Below, in pieces: positions 1-13,700 of a DNA stretch of 64,000 nt. The first letter of the stretch is position 1; each line of letters opens with the position of its first letter. The translations under genes were made by a program, and so were the position numbers. Origin of the DNA: Ciona savignyi (Eukaryota > Chordata > Ascidiacea > Phlebobranchia > Cionidae); assembly GCA_000149265.1 (NCBI GenBank), contig CH002883.1, positions 1,082,188 to 1,146,187 of the forward strand, written 5' to 3'. The notes under the pieces were generated by a model, which ran no database searches, was not told the origin of the DNA, and saw nothing but the letters and a program-made list of their open reading frames with translations.

Positions 1-71
1 GAATATTTTATTGTCTTCACTATACTAGACACTAGACTTCCTTAAAATAGTGAATTAGAGATTTCTTAAAG

Positions 72-3000
72 GTTAAACCGAATGGAACATATTTGACGAA
101 AGCCAGTGATAAAATGGTGTATGGATCTATGGTGCGGTTGAGAGCTATAATACTGGAAAGTGAAGCGGTGAGTGCTCTTGGAAAGGCATGCACCATCGCT
201 GTAAGATATTCGCTTGTGAGATGTCAGGGGGAATTGGAACCAGGGTAAGGGTGAGGCAAATATTTGATTAAGACTTTTTTAATGTCCTGATTTTAGTGTG
301 GTTTTATAGGGTTCAACTTTACCTGGGATCCCATACTTATGGATCCCCATTGGTGAGGGGACACATGTCATTTTTGTCTATTTTTGGTAATGGTTTAACA
401 GGCAAATCATGTTGGAAATTGGCTGCATCCCTAGTACATAAATTATTGGTCTTCTGTCTTGGCTTTAACACGAAAAACGAAAATGTTATAGATTTCAATT
501 TCAGAGATATATCCATGCTATTTTGTTATTATTGTAAGGTTGTTAACCCATTAGAATATTATTTTTTACAAAAACGGTTAACCAAATTGGATTGGTACTC
601 AGGGGACCCATTAGTTTTTTCTTGCAGAAACCCTTAAATACAAAATGTGGGTAGAAACACTGGGGACTGCAGGATCCTGATTGAAGAAAACTGAAAAATG
701 GGAGATAAAAATTACTGTGGTTGACACAAGACTTTCTAGTTAATTTTTGAATAGAAAAGCGGATTTTAAATTTTCAATCATATTTCCTGCGCAACATGCA
801 GTGTCAACAACCTTTTTATCTTTAAGGAAACCTGAAGTATCAGTGATGGAGTACATGACACAGCAAAAGAAGCTGTTGCCTTATGTGGCCATGACCTATG
901 CCACTCACTTCGCTTGCTTGAAACTATCAAATCAATACAATGCATTCACACGGGAAATGAACAATAATGACATTTCTGGTTTACCAGAGGTTGGTTTTAA
1001 AGTTGTACAGAGATGGTTAGATGTTATTTCGGGCATTTGTAGGCGTTTCCCATGGTATCAAGTTAATATTATTGCAGCCCTACTGTTAACCATGCCTCAT
1101 GAAAAGCTAATTGTTGCATTATGTTATCGTCAGCGTAAACCATGCCACATGAAATAGTAGGAAGAACTTTAAACAAACACAAGTTATCCTGATGATTAAC
1201 CAGCATTACCAGTGTATAAGTGGCATTTCTACATATGAAAACAAATAACTTATCAGTAATATGCTTATCAGCAATTTGTATTATTTTATATTGCTCCCAA
1301 CATTACAGCTTCATGCACTGTCAGCCGGTATGAAGGCTGTTGTGTCCGAACAATGCTCAGATGGTATAGAAATACTCCGTAAATCATGTGGTGGTCATGG
1401 ATATTCAAATGTAAGCCGACCAAACTTCGTTTTTTGCATTAAATCATAAATTTGTCTAGCTGCACAGGTTAGAGGTATCGCTTTACTTTCCTGCATTCAT
1501 ACCAGACAGGTTTCCCGGACATCCTCTTAGCTGCAATAATTGATATAACAAATGTTGCCTAGTCTACTAGGATTAATTGAGTTCAAAATTAAAGGCCTTT
1601 ATATGGAACACTTATAGTTTGGAAACCCAACTGTTGACTTGCAACATTTCAAAGTTTCCACTGTTAAAATGCACCATGTTTCCGATCTCTTTTGATATAA
1701 AATTCCTTCACAATTGCATTCATCATTTCCCTTTAGGCAAGTGGGATCCCGATTATCTGGTCCAGTGCTGTAGCCTGTTGTACTTATGAGGGGGAAAATA
1801 CTGTTATGCTTCTGCAATGTGCAAGGTTAGTTGTGTTAATTCCAGCATTTCCTTAAAACAGTTGTGGATTATAGACATCAGTTTAAAAACTGCATTGTGC
1901 AAAGGTTATAATTTTAATTCTGTTTAGAAAATGATCTGTAGGCCTTTGTCAGTAAGTTATTTTATAAAATTACCAAACTGATTCTTAAACCGTGTTTAAA
2001 AGGTACCTCGTTAAATGCATCAACCAAGTCCAAACCACTCGTATGGTTGGATCTGTGGCTTACCTCAATAACATGACCCAGTCAACTTGTCATGTTGATT
2101 CTGTTTCGGGTTTTAAGCAACTTGATGTTTTGGTTGCATGCTTCCAGTACAGGTATGATGTATTGCGTCACCGCATTATTTAAGTTGTTTGTAATGTTTT
2201 TTTATTAGGGCAAGGGAGGTTTTGAAAACTGCTGCTTTGAAACTGAGTCATTTAACCAAGCATGGTATGGCAAGCTACAATGCTTGGAACCAATCCTCAG
2301 TGGAGTTGGTCAATGTTGTGAAAGTAAGGGTTGATAGTATGAATTACTCACATAAAAAGATTACAGATGTCAATCACCTGCAAATGATTATTTACATAAT
2401 TATTGACCATATTTGTCCGGTCATATAGATTAGGTTTGAAACGGTCGCTATCTAGTAGTACCCAGTGGAATAATAGGTTATACTAAAACTGAACGAACGT
2501 CACAATCATATACATCACACTGCAAAGGCTCCGATAACCTGACCATTGACGCAAGGTACAAAGACTATAAATCTGAAAAAAACTTTGTAAAAAGATATCA
2601 TTTTAATGTGCACAAAAGAAAGGTATGGTTAATGTGTGTAAAGTAAATTGTATTTTAGGCACATATAACTCAGTTCATTGTAACAACATTTGCATCTGGA
2701 ATTACGGAACTAGAGTGTACCAAGCCGGTGAAAAATGTACTTCAGCAACTTTGTGCACTTTATGCATTATCATGCATCAATGCAAGCACTGGCGACTTTC
2801 TAAAGGTAACAGAAGTTTAAGTATTTTAACGACATGTGTTAGACTATTAGATGGTAGATTGTCTTACGGACTGTATGTTTTTCTTGGCCAAGAACTAAAC
2901 AGATTAAACATTTAGAGAAAACAAACAAAATTTAAGTAGTTGAAAAATAATTATTGACATCTTTATCAAAACGGCCTATATATGTTGAAATTAAAACCAA

Positions 3001-4316
3001 CTGTGAATATATATTGCTTATTCATACAGTATATATCCCTGTCTTACAATAGACATACAGTTTATATTACTGTGTTACAATAGCCTCCTATGTTTTTACC
3101 ACTGGGGATAATTATGTATATCCCACTTAGTATGTTGGTATTGCTACCCGATCCAGTATTATTTTAAGTTCTCAATTTAAAACGATTAAAACATTTTTAG
3201 TTAAAACTCTATACTGCATGTCCACAAGGTTTTATTTTTTCAATAGGTTGGTTATTTATCTCCAAGGCAATGTGATCTTGCACATGAAGCTGAATTAGAA
3301 TTGTTGTCATGTATTAGACCAAATGCTGTTGGTTTGGTTGATGCTTTTGATTTCTCTGATGATTTGCTGCAATCCTGTCTTGGTGCTTATGACGGGAATG
3401 TGTATGAAAGGCTGTTCGCATGGGCAAAGAAATCTCCTTTAAACAAAACTGAGGTGACTGTTAATTTAAATATCTTGTGATTTTCAGTCATGCAGAGTTG
3501 GAAAAGGTGAATTAATTTGGTTTAACATGTATCCCTCTATGTCATTATCCCATTTAAAGTCTATAATTCTTTGTATCAATAAGCATGTTTTTTAAACTTT
3601 GTAAAAACATGTTACACTGATATATTGTTTATAAAAGCTTTTTGTCTTACGTAAAGTGTTGATGACATTATGTCATATTAAGTTTTTATTTTTTGTAACA
3701 TTTCTATCATAACATGCGATTAAATAGCAGTGGAAAGAGTAAAAACACTGCTAAATCACATTCGATTATTAGTCATGTAAAATATCAATTGCAATTGTTG
3801 TCTTACTAAAACTTCTCTTTGCCTAATTGGTTGAACATCTATTCTATTTATTAAAAAAACTCTATCCGAGGGAGTAAAGGTCTGNNNNNNNNNNNNNNNN
3901 NNNNNNNNNNNNNNNNNNNNNNNNNNNNNNNNNNNNNNNNNNNNNNNNNNNNNNNNNNNNNNNNNNNNNNNNNNNNNNNNNNNNNNNNNNNNNNNNNNNN
4001 NNNNNNNNNNNNNNNNNNNNNNNNNNNNNNNNNNNNNNNNNNNNNNNNNNNNNNNNNNNNNNNNNNNNNNNNNNNNNNNNNNNNNGAGTATATTGCAAGA
4101 CAGCGCACTCATGAAAAAACATATTTCATTTCATACTATCCTTTCGTTCACTTTGAAGATAGCGAATTAAATGACTCCAGAAACCCAATATATTTGGTTT
4201 CTTTTTATTAACAATTCAATATTATTTTGCAGGTCCACGCTGAAAGTTACAAATACTACAAGGAGTATCTGCATGCTGGAAGGGACATTTTAGAAGGCCG
4301 TAAATCAAAGCTGTAG
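72..4316 (+). CDS. ACOX1: Peroxisomal acyl-CoA oxidase, 3' part of gene
   Basis: Oxidises acyl-CoA to trans-2-enoyl-CoA with release of H2O2, the first step of peroxisomal beta-oxidation. Nine exons fit in one open phase: 72-244, 827-989, 1309-1410, 1737-1825, 2003-2152, 2209-2323, 2659-2805, 3247-3453, 4233-4316, giving 409 C-terminal residues; the N-terminal exons lie left of the window. Family landmarks are [11 protein letters not shown] in the first exon, SCGGHGYS in the third, and [13 protein letters not shown] in the fourth, which carries the glutamate known as the catalytic base of the rat enzyme. The second half has the C-terminal ACOX domain ([31 protein letters not shown]). The protein ends in SKL, a perfect type 1 peroxisomal targeting signal. 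An assembly gap sits in the last intron but costs no coding sequence. ACOX1 is favoured over ACOX3 by the closeness of the C-terminal half. Confidence 0.95.
2450..2570 (+). repeat. SINE 3' fragment
   Basis: The stretch from 'acccagtggaataatagg' to the 'gcaaggtac' segment matches, with many differences, the body of the fuller SINE at 52361-52614: the 'gaacccag.ggattaat' block, then 'catacacaacacactgcaa', then the 'aacccga.ggtgggcgcaaggtg' block. It lies in an intron of the oxidase gene. Its tRNA-like head is missing, so it is a truncated or old copy. Confidence 0.5.
3885..4085. other. Assembly gap (201 N)
   Basis: Unresolved bases inside the last intron of the acyl-CoA oxidase gene. The exons on both sides join in phase, so no exon seems to be lost. 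Translations that run through the N block are artefacts. Confidence 0.99.
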
Positions 4317-4488
4317 ATATATCGAATTTAATTTCCGGTTAATAATTTATCATGTAAAATCTTTCTTTATATCAAATATGTTTATATGTATGTTTTAATA
4401 CAAATTCTAATTTTTTAGTATAACAAAATGTGTGCGAATTACTGTGCTGTTTTATATTTGATTTATATTATCTTTATGTGCGAACGAA

Positions 4489-4494
4489 AATAAA
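4489..4494 (+). promoter_or_regulatory. Polyadenylation signal of the acyl-CoA oxidase gene
   Basis: A canonical AATAAA lies about 170 bases after the oxidase stop codon and is the first strong signal downstream, followed by T-rich sequence. Confidence 0.6.
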
Positions 4495-7400
4495 TGGTTA
4501 ATTGAAACAGCAGTGTCTTGTTCGGAGGTAAATCACGTTCGGACTTTCCTAAGCGAACGTGCCTCTCCCATTTAAATAGTACATAGTAGTACTTTAAAAT
4601 CTTAACTCGTCGCTGTGCACCAGCTAATAGCAATTTTACAAATCGGTGTAATATTTTACACATTAATTGTGCAGAAATCCGCACTATTTCTTTAAGCTAT
4701 AACATTGTAAGTGTTGTAGACCATAGTTTCAACAGATTCGAATTATAATTACTTTCAACAAAACAACTTTTACTGTTTTGCGAATAAATTATATTTAATT
4801 TGTATTTCGATCTTTAAAAATTGTTGATTTTCGCAAGCGTTCTTAAAAGTTTAAATCTGATTGAACATTTTTTGGAATCCTGCTGAAGGTTGCTGGGTTA
4901 AGTCATTGCCACGAAACACCGTAAGACTAAGTCAATTTCATTTTATGGGCATGTTGAGAACTTCTCGGGGGAAAACCTCAGCATAGTAGTTCGTCTGTAT
5001 CTAGATCATGATAGCTAACTCATTCAGAATTTGAGAATCAAGCAAATTCAAGAAGGGGATTCGTTACGACATTAAAATGTTTCTCATTAAATAAAAAAAT
5101 AATAAAGGTGCGCGCGTTGTTTCTTATATAAAACAATTTTTCATGAAGATATACCAACAATACATACAGATAAGGTTGATAGGACGACGAAAAGCTTTTT
5201 GAACGGCCTGGTTTTATACACGGCGAAATTTTCGTATATACAACAGCCAGACGTCGTATTCTGTATAAAACGGACTTAGTGACAAGCCAATTATCATGAG
5301 TTTGAAAACGCAAACTAAGTTCGATAAAAAAACAGCCAAACATAATTATGATCTGTATTTGTATAACACCAGTTAACGTCAGATTGCCTTTCTTACCCCA
5401 CTAGATTACGGGAGGTATTACAGTGTGTTGTTCTGATTGAGACGTTTTTATCGTGCTAACCGCTAAACAAACGTCTCTATATTTATTTTTGTAAACTAAA
5501 TTATTAGATAGTAACAAAAACCATAGGGCGGATTATTGCCTGTGTTAAACAATTGGCGAAGCAACTCAGAACGATTCAAAGGAGAACACGCAATTACAGA
5601 ACTTGGCTGACATAAATAGAAGGGACCTTATCAAACGACAATCCTTAGATTACCTCTCGCCCATTGTAAACCTACGAGCTATTGTATAATTGAAACGTTC
5701 CTTAAGTTTTAGTACAACCCATCATTTCAGTTGGTTTACGTGTCTTCCCTTGCCCAAGCAGATAACCGTTTAGCCATCGTCTAGTTTCCCTCCCATAACT
5801 TTTCGACCTTCTGCATACCACCGACTCTCTTATCGCAGGAGCTATCTGGTCGGACAATGAAAATGCTCCTTAGTTGCACACGAGTCCAGCTGGAGACAGG
5901 AACATAACACTTCGGTTAATGGTCGATATCAAGTCACCAATATCGTATTATCGTCACACAACGGGATTCACAGAAAAATACTTAAATTTGACGCCTTTGA
6001 AATTATCATTTATGCGACTGGCTTAGATAAAAACTGTAGACATGGTGTAAAAATTACATTTTCCAGTCTGTGTAACAGAATTAATAATTATTATTTTAAC
6101 ATAAAAATTCGTAATTATTTTGCCCAAATTTTTGAAACAACAATTAGCGGGTACTCAAGCATGACCATCACAATGAATCATAGATACTACATTAACAAAG
6201 TTAGGTAAGTGTATAGTTTAGTAGCAACAATTTAACATTTATAATAATAGTTTGTAGATACGGCTTATTTAGCCTGTTACAATATTCAACGACCTTGACC
6301 GTTGGTGTTTCCGCCATTTTATCTATGTAAATATCTGATCCGTTTTGCCGATTTGGAAAGCACTTCAATTTTCGCCAATTTTAAAGTTTATTTTTTAAAT
6401 TAATGCTGACATCAAAACTTAAATAAACAATATCAATATATACAGTTATGTCCAGTATTGTACAGCATAGAATGCAGCAAAAGAGCCAAGAGTCATCGAG
6501 TCAGCTGCAACCTTATGTTCAGTAAAGAATAATACTAATTAAACAGTAAGTAAAGAAAGGTAATGTTACTAAGACTTTTAATAAATGTGTACGTTTATGA
6601 TCCCTTTAAGTAAAACAAAATATTAAGTTATATAATTGTATAAGCAAGTATCAAGATATATTGATTTGTTACTGTTGCATCACCCATTATTAATACATTT
6701 TAATTGGTAATATATCTTAAGTTTAAATAAGTTAATAACAAATTCGCCCCGTATTTCCACTAAAATTTTAGTTCATATATTATCCAAATGGTCGAAATGG
6801 GAAGGCATTAAGTTGTATAAAATCTAGCAGTCTGACTAATTATATTACTATGCCCATTGTCTATTTTTATTTACCCTTTTTTTATTTACCAAAGATACCA
6901 TTAAATCACTTAACCTTCCTTTCCCATAATATAAGCTGATGCCAACATGGCGTAAACTGTCATCATCGGCACATGCATGCAATCAATTACTTTTCATAAA
7001 TGATTCTTATCCTTGACCTTGGATTGGCTGTTATAAAGAGCATGATAATGAATTCAATCATTGCATTGGTCACAATATCTACAGTCTTGGTTGTCTTAGA
7101 CTTGTCAGCCATTAATATACAGTACATGCCATTTTATTATAAATAGTATATTACAGAAATTTATATTAAACTGTTTCTAATTCACCAAAATTACCGTACT
7201 TGTTACTATGGGAATATTATTTTTTTTCAGCTGTACTTGTGATTGTCTTGCTGTTATCATTTTGCTTCACTACAATTATTCCATTTCAAGTAAAAAATTG
7301 TAGTTGCTCTTTTTAAACTGGAGACAGTTTTCAAAGAATCTTTTATTTCTTTGAAATGTTGGGATCCAGGAATGTATTTCTTGTAAAGTTTTGACTTGTA

Positions 7401-7774
7401 CTGATAGGTGCTGTCTTTAATTCTTCTGCTTGTGAATTTTGCAACTGTGGGTGTGTGCTGATTTAAAAGGTCTAAGATTGTGCAATTTGCTGATGTCAAT
7501 AATACCGATTTCAAACTGACAACGATATCAATTACCAGTATTATTTTTGTTACGGTACTTATTCTAAATGTGAATATAGTGTTGTCATTTAAAGTATTAC
7601 TAATTTCTATTTTAATTTGCGTGGTTGATGCGAATAAAAGTACTTATATCTGTGTATAACTGTATTTGTACATTCCACAGTGATACTGGTCAGTTTAATT
7701 TAAATAGGATCTATAACAGTTGCACTGGGCAGCTGCTGGTTTAAATTTGTTTTGCTGTGAGCATCTTATATAAA
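4495..7774. other. Intergenic region between acyl-CoA oxidase and RTF1
   Basis: About 3.3 kb of AT-rich sequence with no convincing exon on either strand. Open stretches here are short, with poor codon character and no paired splice sites. A piece near 5395-5475, around 'gtgtgttgttctgattgagacg', resembles 31620-31700 and is probably a dispersed repeat. The last few hundred bases should hold the RTF1 promoter, but no TATA box or initiator stands out. Confidence 0.6.
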
Positions 7775-10700
7775 ATGAGCAAACGAAGAAAAAATCGTGT
7801 AGTATCCGATTCCGATGAGAGTTCAGCTGAAGAAGATTCTTTAAGTGTAAGTTTAATATGACAATTGATTAACCCGAAAATTGAAGTTAATACTTGTCAA
7901 TATGCAATTGTGACTGATGCAGTTTTAAATGAATCTAGCTTCTTAATATAACAAGGAAATGTTGTCTAAAAGAGCAAAACGAGCAAAAGTTCAAATTATA
8001 TCAGAATGCAAACCTAATTTTATGGCTTATCTCATTAATACACAAAAAAAAAAGAAACAAAAATAAAAAATTGTATTGTATTGTATACACATTTACATGA
8101 TTGCAAAATAAGTTAACCATTTTCACCAGGCATAGCATAGCAGTCCACATAACACTAGCATAGCAGTCCACATAAAAATCAAAGGAACTGAGATTAATAT
8201 AAAATTAGAGGCTATTTAGTATTTTTTATGCAACAATTTAAAGAATCTGCGTTTAAGCATACATGGTACACAAGTAGTGCTTTGCACCGTCCAATCAAAA
8301 AAAAGAAACTAAAAATCGACTTCAAATAATATAAATTAAACCAGAAATTTAAATTGGCACTGATCAAACCAACATCTCGATGATCTTTTTTGCACCCATG
8401 GTCAAGGTTTACACAGAGTCGTAGCATAAACATGGCTACATGTTGAAATGTTGATACAAATATGTGCATTGCAGGCAGAATCAAGCACAAAGCGACCACG
8501 AAATGACAGCATAAATGATGCACCAAAAGCGAAAGTTGTTGCCACCACCACCACAAATACCTCTGACTCCGATACTTCGGACGACGATGACGAAGTGATT
8601 TGTTTTGTGCATTATTGATAAAAACTACCAAATGTATTATTATTTAATTATCTTCAAAAATGTGGTCTTCACGATGTCATCGACAGCGTTAAGACATTCT
8701 TATTACCAAGCTTATTTTTATAGGCCACACTCACAAACAACTGGGAATTGTACCAAATATAACAATAAATCATGGTAATTGCCACATCTATGATTACTAT
8801 GAATATACACCTTACATTATCTATCATTTATCGCAATTATCTCTCCATTGCGTTACAATGTTTCCTATATTGCGTACATAGCTAGGAGGGTTAGAATATG
8901 GGCCTTAGTATTTTTTTTATATTGACTTTATTGTTTCTATTACAATCAAGTTCTTGCATACATCTAGCGTTTCTCTAATATTTGCCTTTTTTCGCCAATT
9001 GCCAGTGGACAGTGGGGGGTAAATCGAAAAAGAAGAAAACGACAAAGAAAGTGATCCGAGGGAGAAAGTCAAAGTTTGGGATGAGCAAAGAAACTGTGTC
9101 GGATGAATCTTCCGGTGATGATAGTGGCTCTGATGATGCCATGCCTAATGTCACATCTACCTTGGAAGATGGTATGTGAAATTTTGTTTTAAAGAGATTG
9201 TAGTTTTCCACTTGTATATGGTTTATATAATTAAGTAAAATCAAGTATCAGCAGGTAAAGGTCTAAAGAAGCTAAACGAGTGCAAGTTCAAGTTATATCA
9301 GAGCACAATAAAAACTATTTTATGAGATATATAGTAAATACACAGTTAAAGCATTGCAAAAAAATGTTTGTGATTTTCCATTGGTATATATTCTATGTAA
9401 TTAAGTAAAAATCAAGCGTTTTACATTTATAGATAAAAACTAATAATTTTATATTATCAACTTGATACAATGCAATAAAAGTGGTATATTAATTATAATC
9501 ATGATTGCAGGCGAGTTATCTTCAAGTGAGGATTCTGAGCCTCAATCGGATGCAGATGGTTCGGAGTCGGAGTTTGATGAGGAGGCGTTGTGGAAGGAGT
9601 TTGATGACGGCTACGATTCGGAGCTGGTCGGTGATGAAGAGGATCGCGCGAGGCTGGAGAACATGACAGAAAAGGAGAGAGAACAAGAGTTGTACAACCG
9701 GCTTGAGAAGAGAGAAGCACTTCAGAAGCGGTAATTTGCATGTGTTGCTCGATGTAAAACTTGTTTTACTAGCTTTGTAGCTTAGGGAACCCATAAATAA
9801 CGAGTAGGCTTTGGATACAATACAATGTATGTTATATTACACATGCATTTTTTAAGTTACTTAAACATTAATCTTTATCTGGAAATCCAATATAGTTTGT
9901 AAAAATCCAAAAAAAATTTGAATGCAATTCAATCGAATAGCGAATTTACCCATCATAACAAAGAACATTTGTGTCTGTGCTTTGTTTTTTTAAATTTTAA
10001 CACTCAGTAATGGTTTATTCATTACTACTGAAAAGGTCTTCTTACAATAACTTATTTTCGTGTGACAAGAACATCAAACATTTTCTAAACTATTTTTTAT
10101 TCTTAAAGATTTGAAATAGAAAAGAAACTCAGACTTGCCAAGATGCAATCCAGTGATAAACGCAAAAAGAAGAAAAAGTCTTCAAAGTAAGAGCTCTTTG
10201 TTTTGTATAAAGTAACCAGGGAGATATTTTTTTATTGCCATTAGGGATGCACAAACTAGAATAATAGAATATATAAGGTAAGATTTAGGTTTAAGGATTC
10301 TATACATCAAGCGGATGGTTGTTGTTCGTTTTTGATTTCTTAATACGTTGTTACAATATTTAATAGTGGTAGCGGGCTACCATTTATTCAACCAGTTCTA
10401 AACTATAAGTTAAACACATCTTAATGGTAATCTATATAGAGAGCGTAATAACCTTTAGTTTGCTGTTATTACTTTTTGGTTCATCTTCCCTTGCCATTTG
10501 TAATTCAATATCGATGAATAGTTTAAACAACATGTAAAAAACTATACAAAAAAAATATTTATTGCCAAAAAAACAGTATAACCTATATGTGTCACACCAC
10601 CACTACATGACCATAATTTCCATTATTTATAAGATATTTGTTCCGATTAATGAAGATCATTTTAAACAGGATTATCCAAGCAAATGTACTATGCACATTG

Positions 10701-13700
10701 CACACCATATGCTATTCCATGTCACATAAACAGTCAACAAGTACATTGTCCATCCTAGACAATATACAACAGTATTTTGTAGTATATTATGTATTTATTT
10801 ATATATAAATAAACTCTGTTCTATATTGTGTGCCGTCTCTCTAAACACAATATTACCCAATACAATAAGCATTCTTAATTAAATTAATCAGACTAAACAT
10901 AATGTATTAACAAGTTAAATTTTTGTAGATTACCAAAGAAAAATTCGTTTAATTCCCTCCTTCCATCCCGCAACGACCGGAGAAGGAAAGTCGAAGATAA
11001 AAAGGAAAAAATTCTTGGTGATCTTCGAGCAGAAATTGAACGGAAGAAAAATAAAGGTTAGATACCCTGCTCGCTGAATGGTTCTCCACACCATCTCACT
11101 ATTTTTGTTTTCATCGAATGTTCTTTGCCTGTTACTATCTATGTCATGTCAAGTCACAAAAAGCGTTTCATTTAACACAGAAACTTTGTACCCTACTAAA
11201 TTTTTTCTCATTGATTGCAACAAATACAAAATTAAAACAATTTTAACCAATCCATTAACCCACTGTGTATAAGCAGCAATATCACTTTAGTACCTGATAC
11301 AAGATACAAGGAACTAGTGTCGATCCCATAAACATTTTGGATATTTAACATGCTATATTGAGGCAACCATCTGTAATTTTCCATGTAGCTTCTTCCAATT
11401 CAATACCAATCCACTGTATAATGATTTTTATTGATCGATGAAACCTAAATATATAAAATGTTCCAAAAATGGTCAGTTACAGCATACCTTGGTAAACCAA
11501 GTTTACTATTCCTGTTTGCTCCTGCAGTATTGGTGTGATAGTGTACCAACTGATTTTTTTAACAAAACCAATCCCATTTGCAGCGATAAAAAACAAGCAA
11601 ATACTGAAAGCAAGCGAAGTGTACAGTGATGATGATGATGATGACGAAGATGATGGTATGTTATTTCCATGCTATTCTTTTGTTCAACTGTAAGCAAATT
11701 ACTAATAAGGAGCTCTTTGTTCTGCGTATGGTGGTTAACTTTGACATGTAACAGAAATAAAAGATTTCTGTGATTTTTAATATTGTTTAAAAGTAATTGC
11801 ACATGTGGTTATAAACAAACAGAGCATGTTTTGGTTATGCACGATGTCAAGAGTTTTATTAAACAAATATTATAAACACTTCATTGTTTTCGAGGGGAAA
11901 AAGTTTTTAACTAGAAAGCATTTATTTATTTTTTTAAACCGATAATTGGCCAACCATATTTATTATCAAGCAATTTTTTAGTACACATCGCCGACTGGTT
12001 ATGTAGCAATTTAGAACAATGCGCTTTAAGTGCTTTTTACCAAAAGGTGTTGCTACAAGTTCTGGATCAGACTCCGACAGCGACATTTCACGGAAAGCTG
12101 GTTCAATGGACGAAGATGACGATAGAACGTAGGTGGTTTGGGTGGGGTAATTAGGATGTATGTTGTTTTAATGGGGTCATTAAAATATAGGTAGTTTAGG
12201 GTGGGGTAATTAGGATGTATGTTGTTTTAATGGGGTCATTAAAATATAGGTAGTTTAGGGTGGGGTAATTAGGATGTAGGATGTTTTAATAGGGTCATTA
12301 AGTGTAGGTAGTTTTGGTTTGGTTGATTTAAGCGTAGGGTTATATAAACCATTAACAGAGTTGTTTTACCCTTAGTTTATTTACCTTCAGATCAAATTCG
12401 AAAAGGTTTCAACCAATATCGTGTAAAGAAGATTTGGCTCGTATTCGGTTGTCTCGTTTTAAACTAGAGAAGTGGGTCCACCTGCCGTTCTTCAAGGAAA
12501 CCTGTTCTGGTTGTTTTGTGAGAATCGGGATTGGGAACAACAATGGAAGGCCTGTTTACAGGGTGAGGGGCATTTTACTTGTGTTGGCTTCATAGTAATC
12601 TGGGGTTCTGTTGTCCTAGGGTACTGCTCAGTGGATACTGACTGATCTGGATAGTTCCGATAGTTTAATTGGCACTCGGTGGCCAAATGTGTTCTTGGGC
12701 AATGACAAAATACACTGTTTTAGCTCCAGACTAACTTGTTTTCTGATAAAGCCAGTGTTATATTTTTCCTTGTTTTACCATCGCAGTATTGACATGCATG
12801 TTCTAATACTACCAGTGATACAGATTGTTAACATTATGGGATAAAGCTGCTGAGACTAGAATATACATTCTCTGTGATATATGCATGAATTAATAAATTA
12901 CTGTGCTTCAGATTGCCGAAATAATAGACGTGGTTGAAACAGCAAAAGTCTACCAGCTTGGTAAAACTCGAACAAACAAAGGACTCCGATTAAGGCACGG
13001 CCAACAGGAGAGAGTTTTCCGACTCGAGTTTGTTTCAAATTCTGAGTTTTCCGATACTGAGTTCAGTAAATGGAAGGAAGCGGTAAGTTTATTTGTTGGA
13101 TATTTACTTGTATTTATTGCTGGGGTAGAAAAATATGTGGAGCTACAAAGTCTGTATCAGAAATGTAAATGCATTGATTTTCTGGGTTATCACAATGTAT
13201 TGAATACAGTCATCAATTTGTAATTCGCTTTTTGTTTAGGCAATTATAAATCCTGTAATGTATATTATATTTCTTTTTCATTCAATGACTTTTTGTGGTA
13301 TAAGGGTGTGTTGATTATTTAATGCTTGATTTGTGTGATGATTTGTATACTGAAGGCTGAGATAATCAATACATAAACATGTAAGGTAATGCTGGCCGGC
13401 CTTGACCTACCCACACTAGATGAAATACAGAAAAAACAATCGTCCATGCACAAAGCGGTTCAATATAACATCAAAGATGCTGACATTGACCATGTAAGTG
13501 AAGATAAGGAGGTTATGGTTGTTTTTAATTCCTCTGCAGTCATTTCGATATTACTTTAACATTGTGGTCTAGTTCGTGCAAATATCACAGTCCTGGTTTA
13601 TCTTTCACATCAAGACTGGTGTAATGGCAATTGATCTTCTTAATGCTGCGTAGTCTTATGAAGTGTCCAATCCTACTTGAATACTACGCTGATCAACCAA

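Noticed and set aside
3756-4122. Open frames on the minus strand through the N block
   Set aside because: They exist only because N is read as open sequence. The flanks have no coding character and belong to an oxidase intron.
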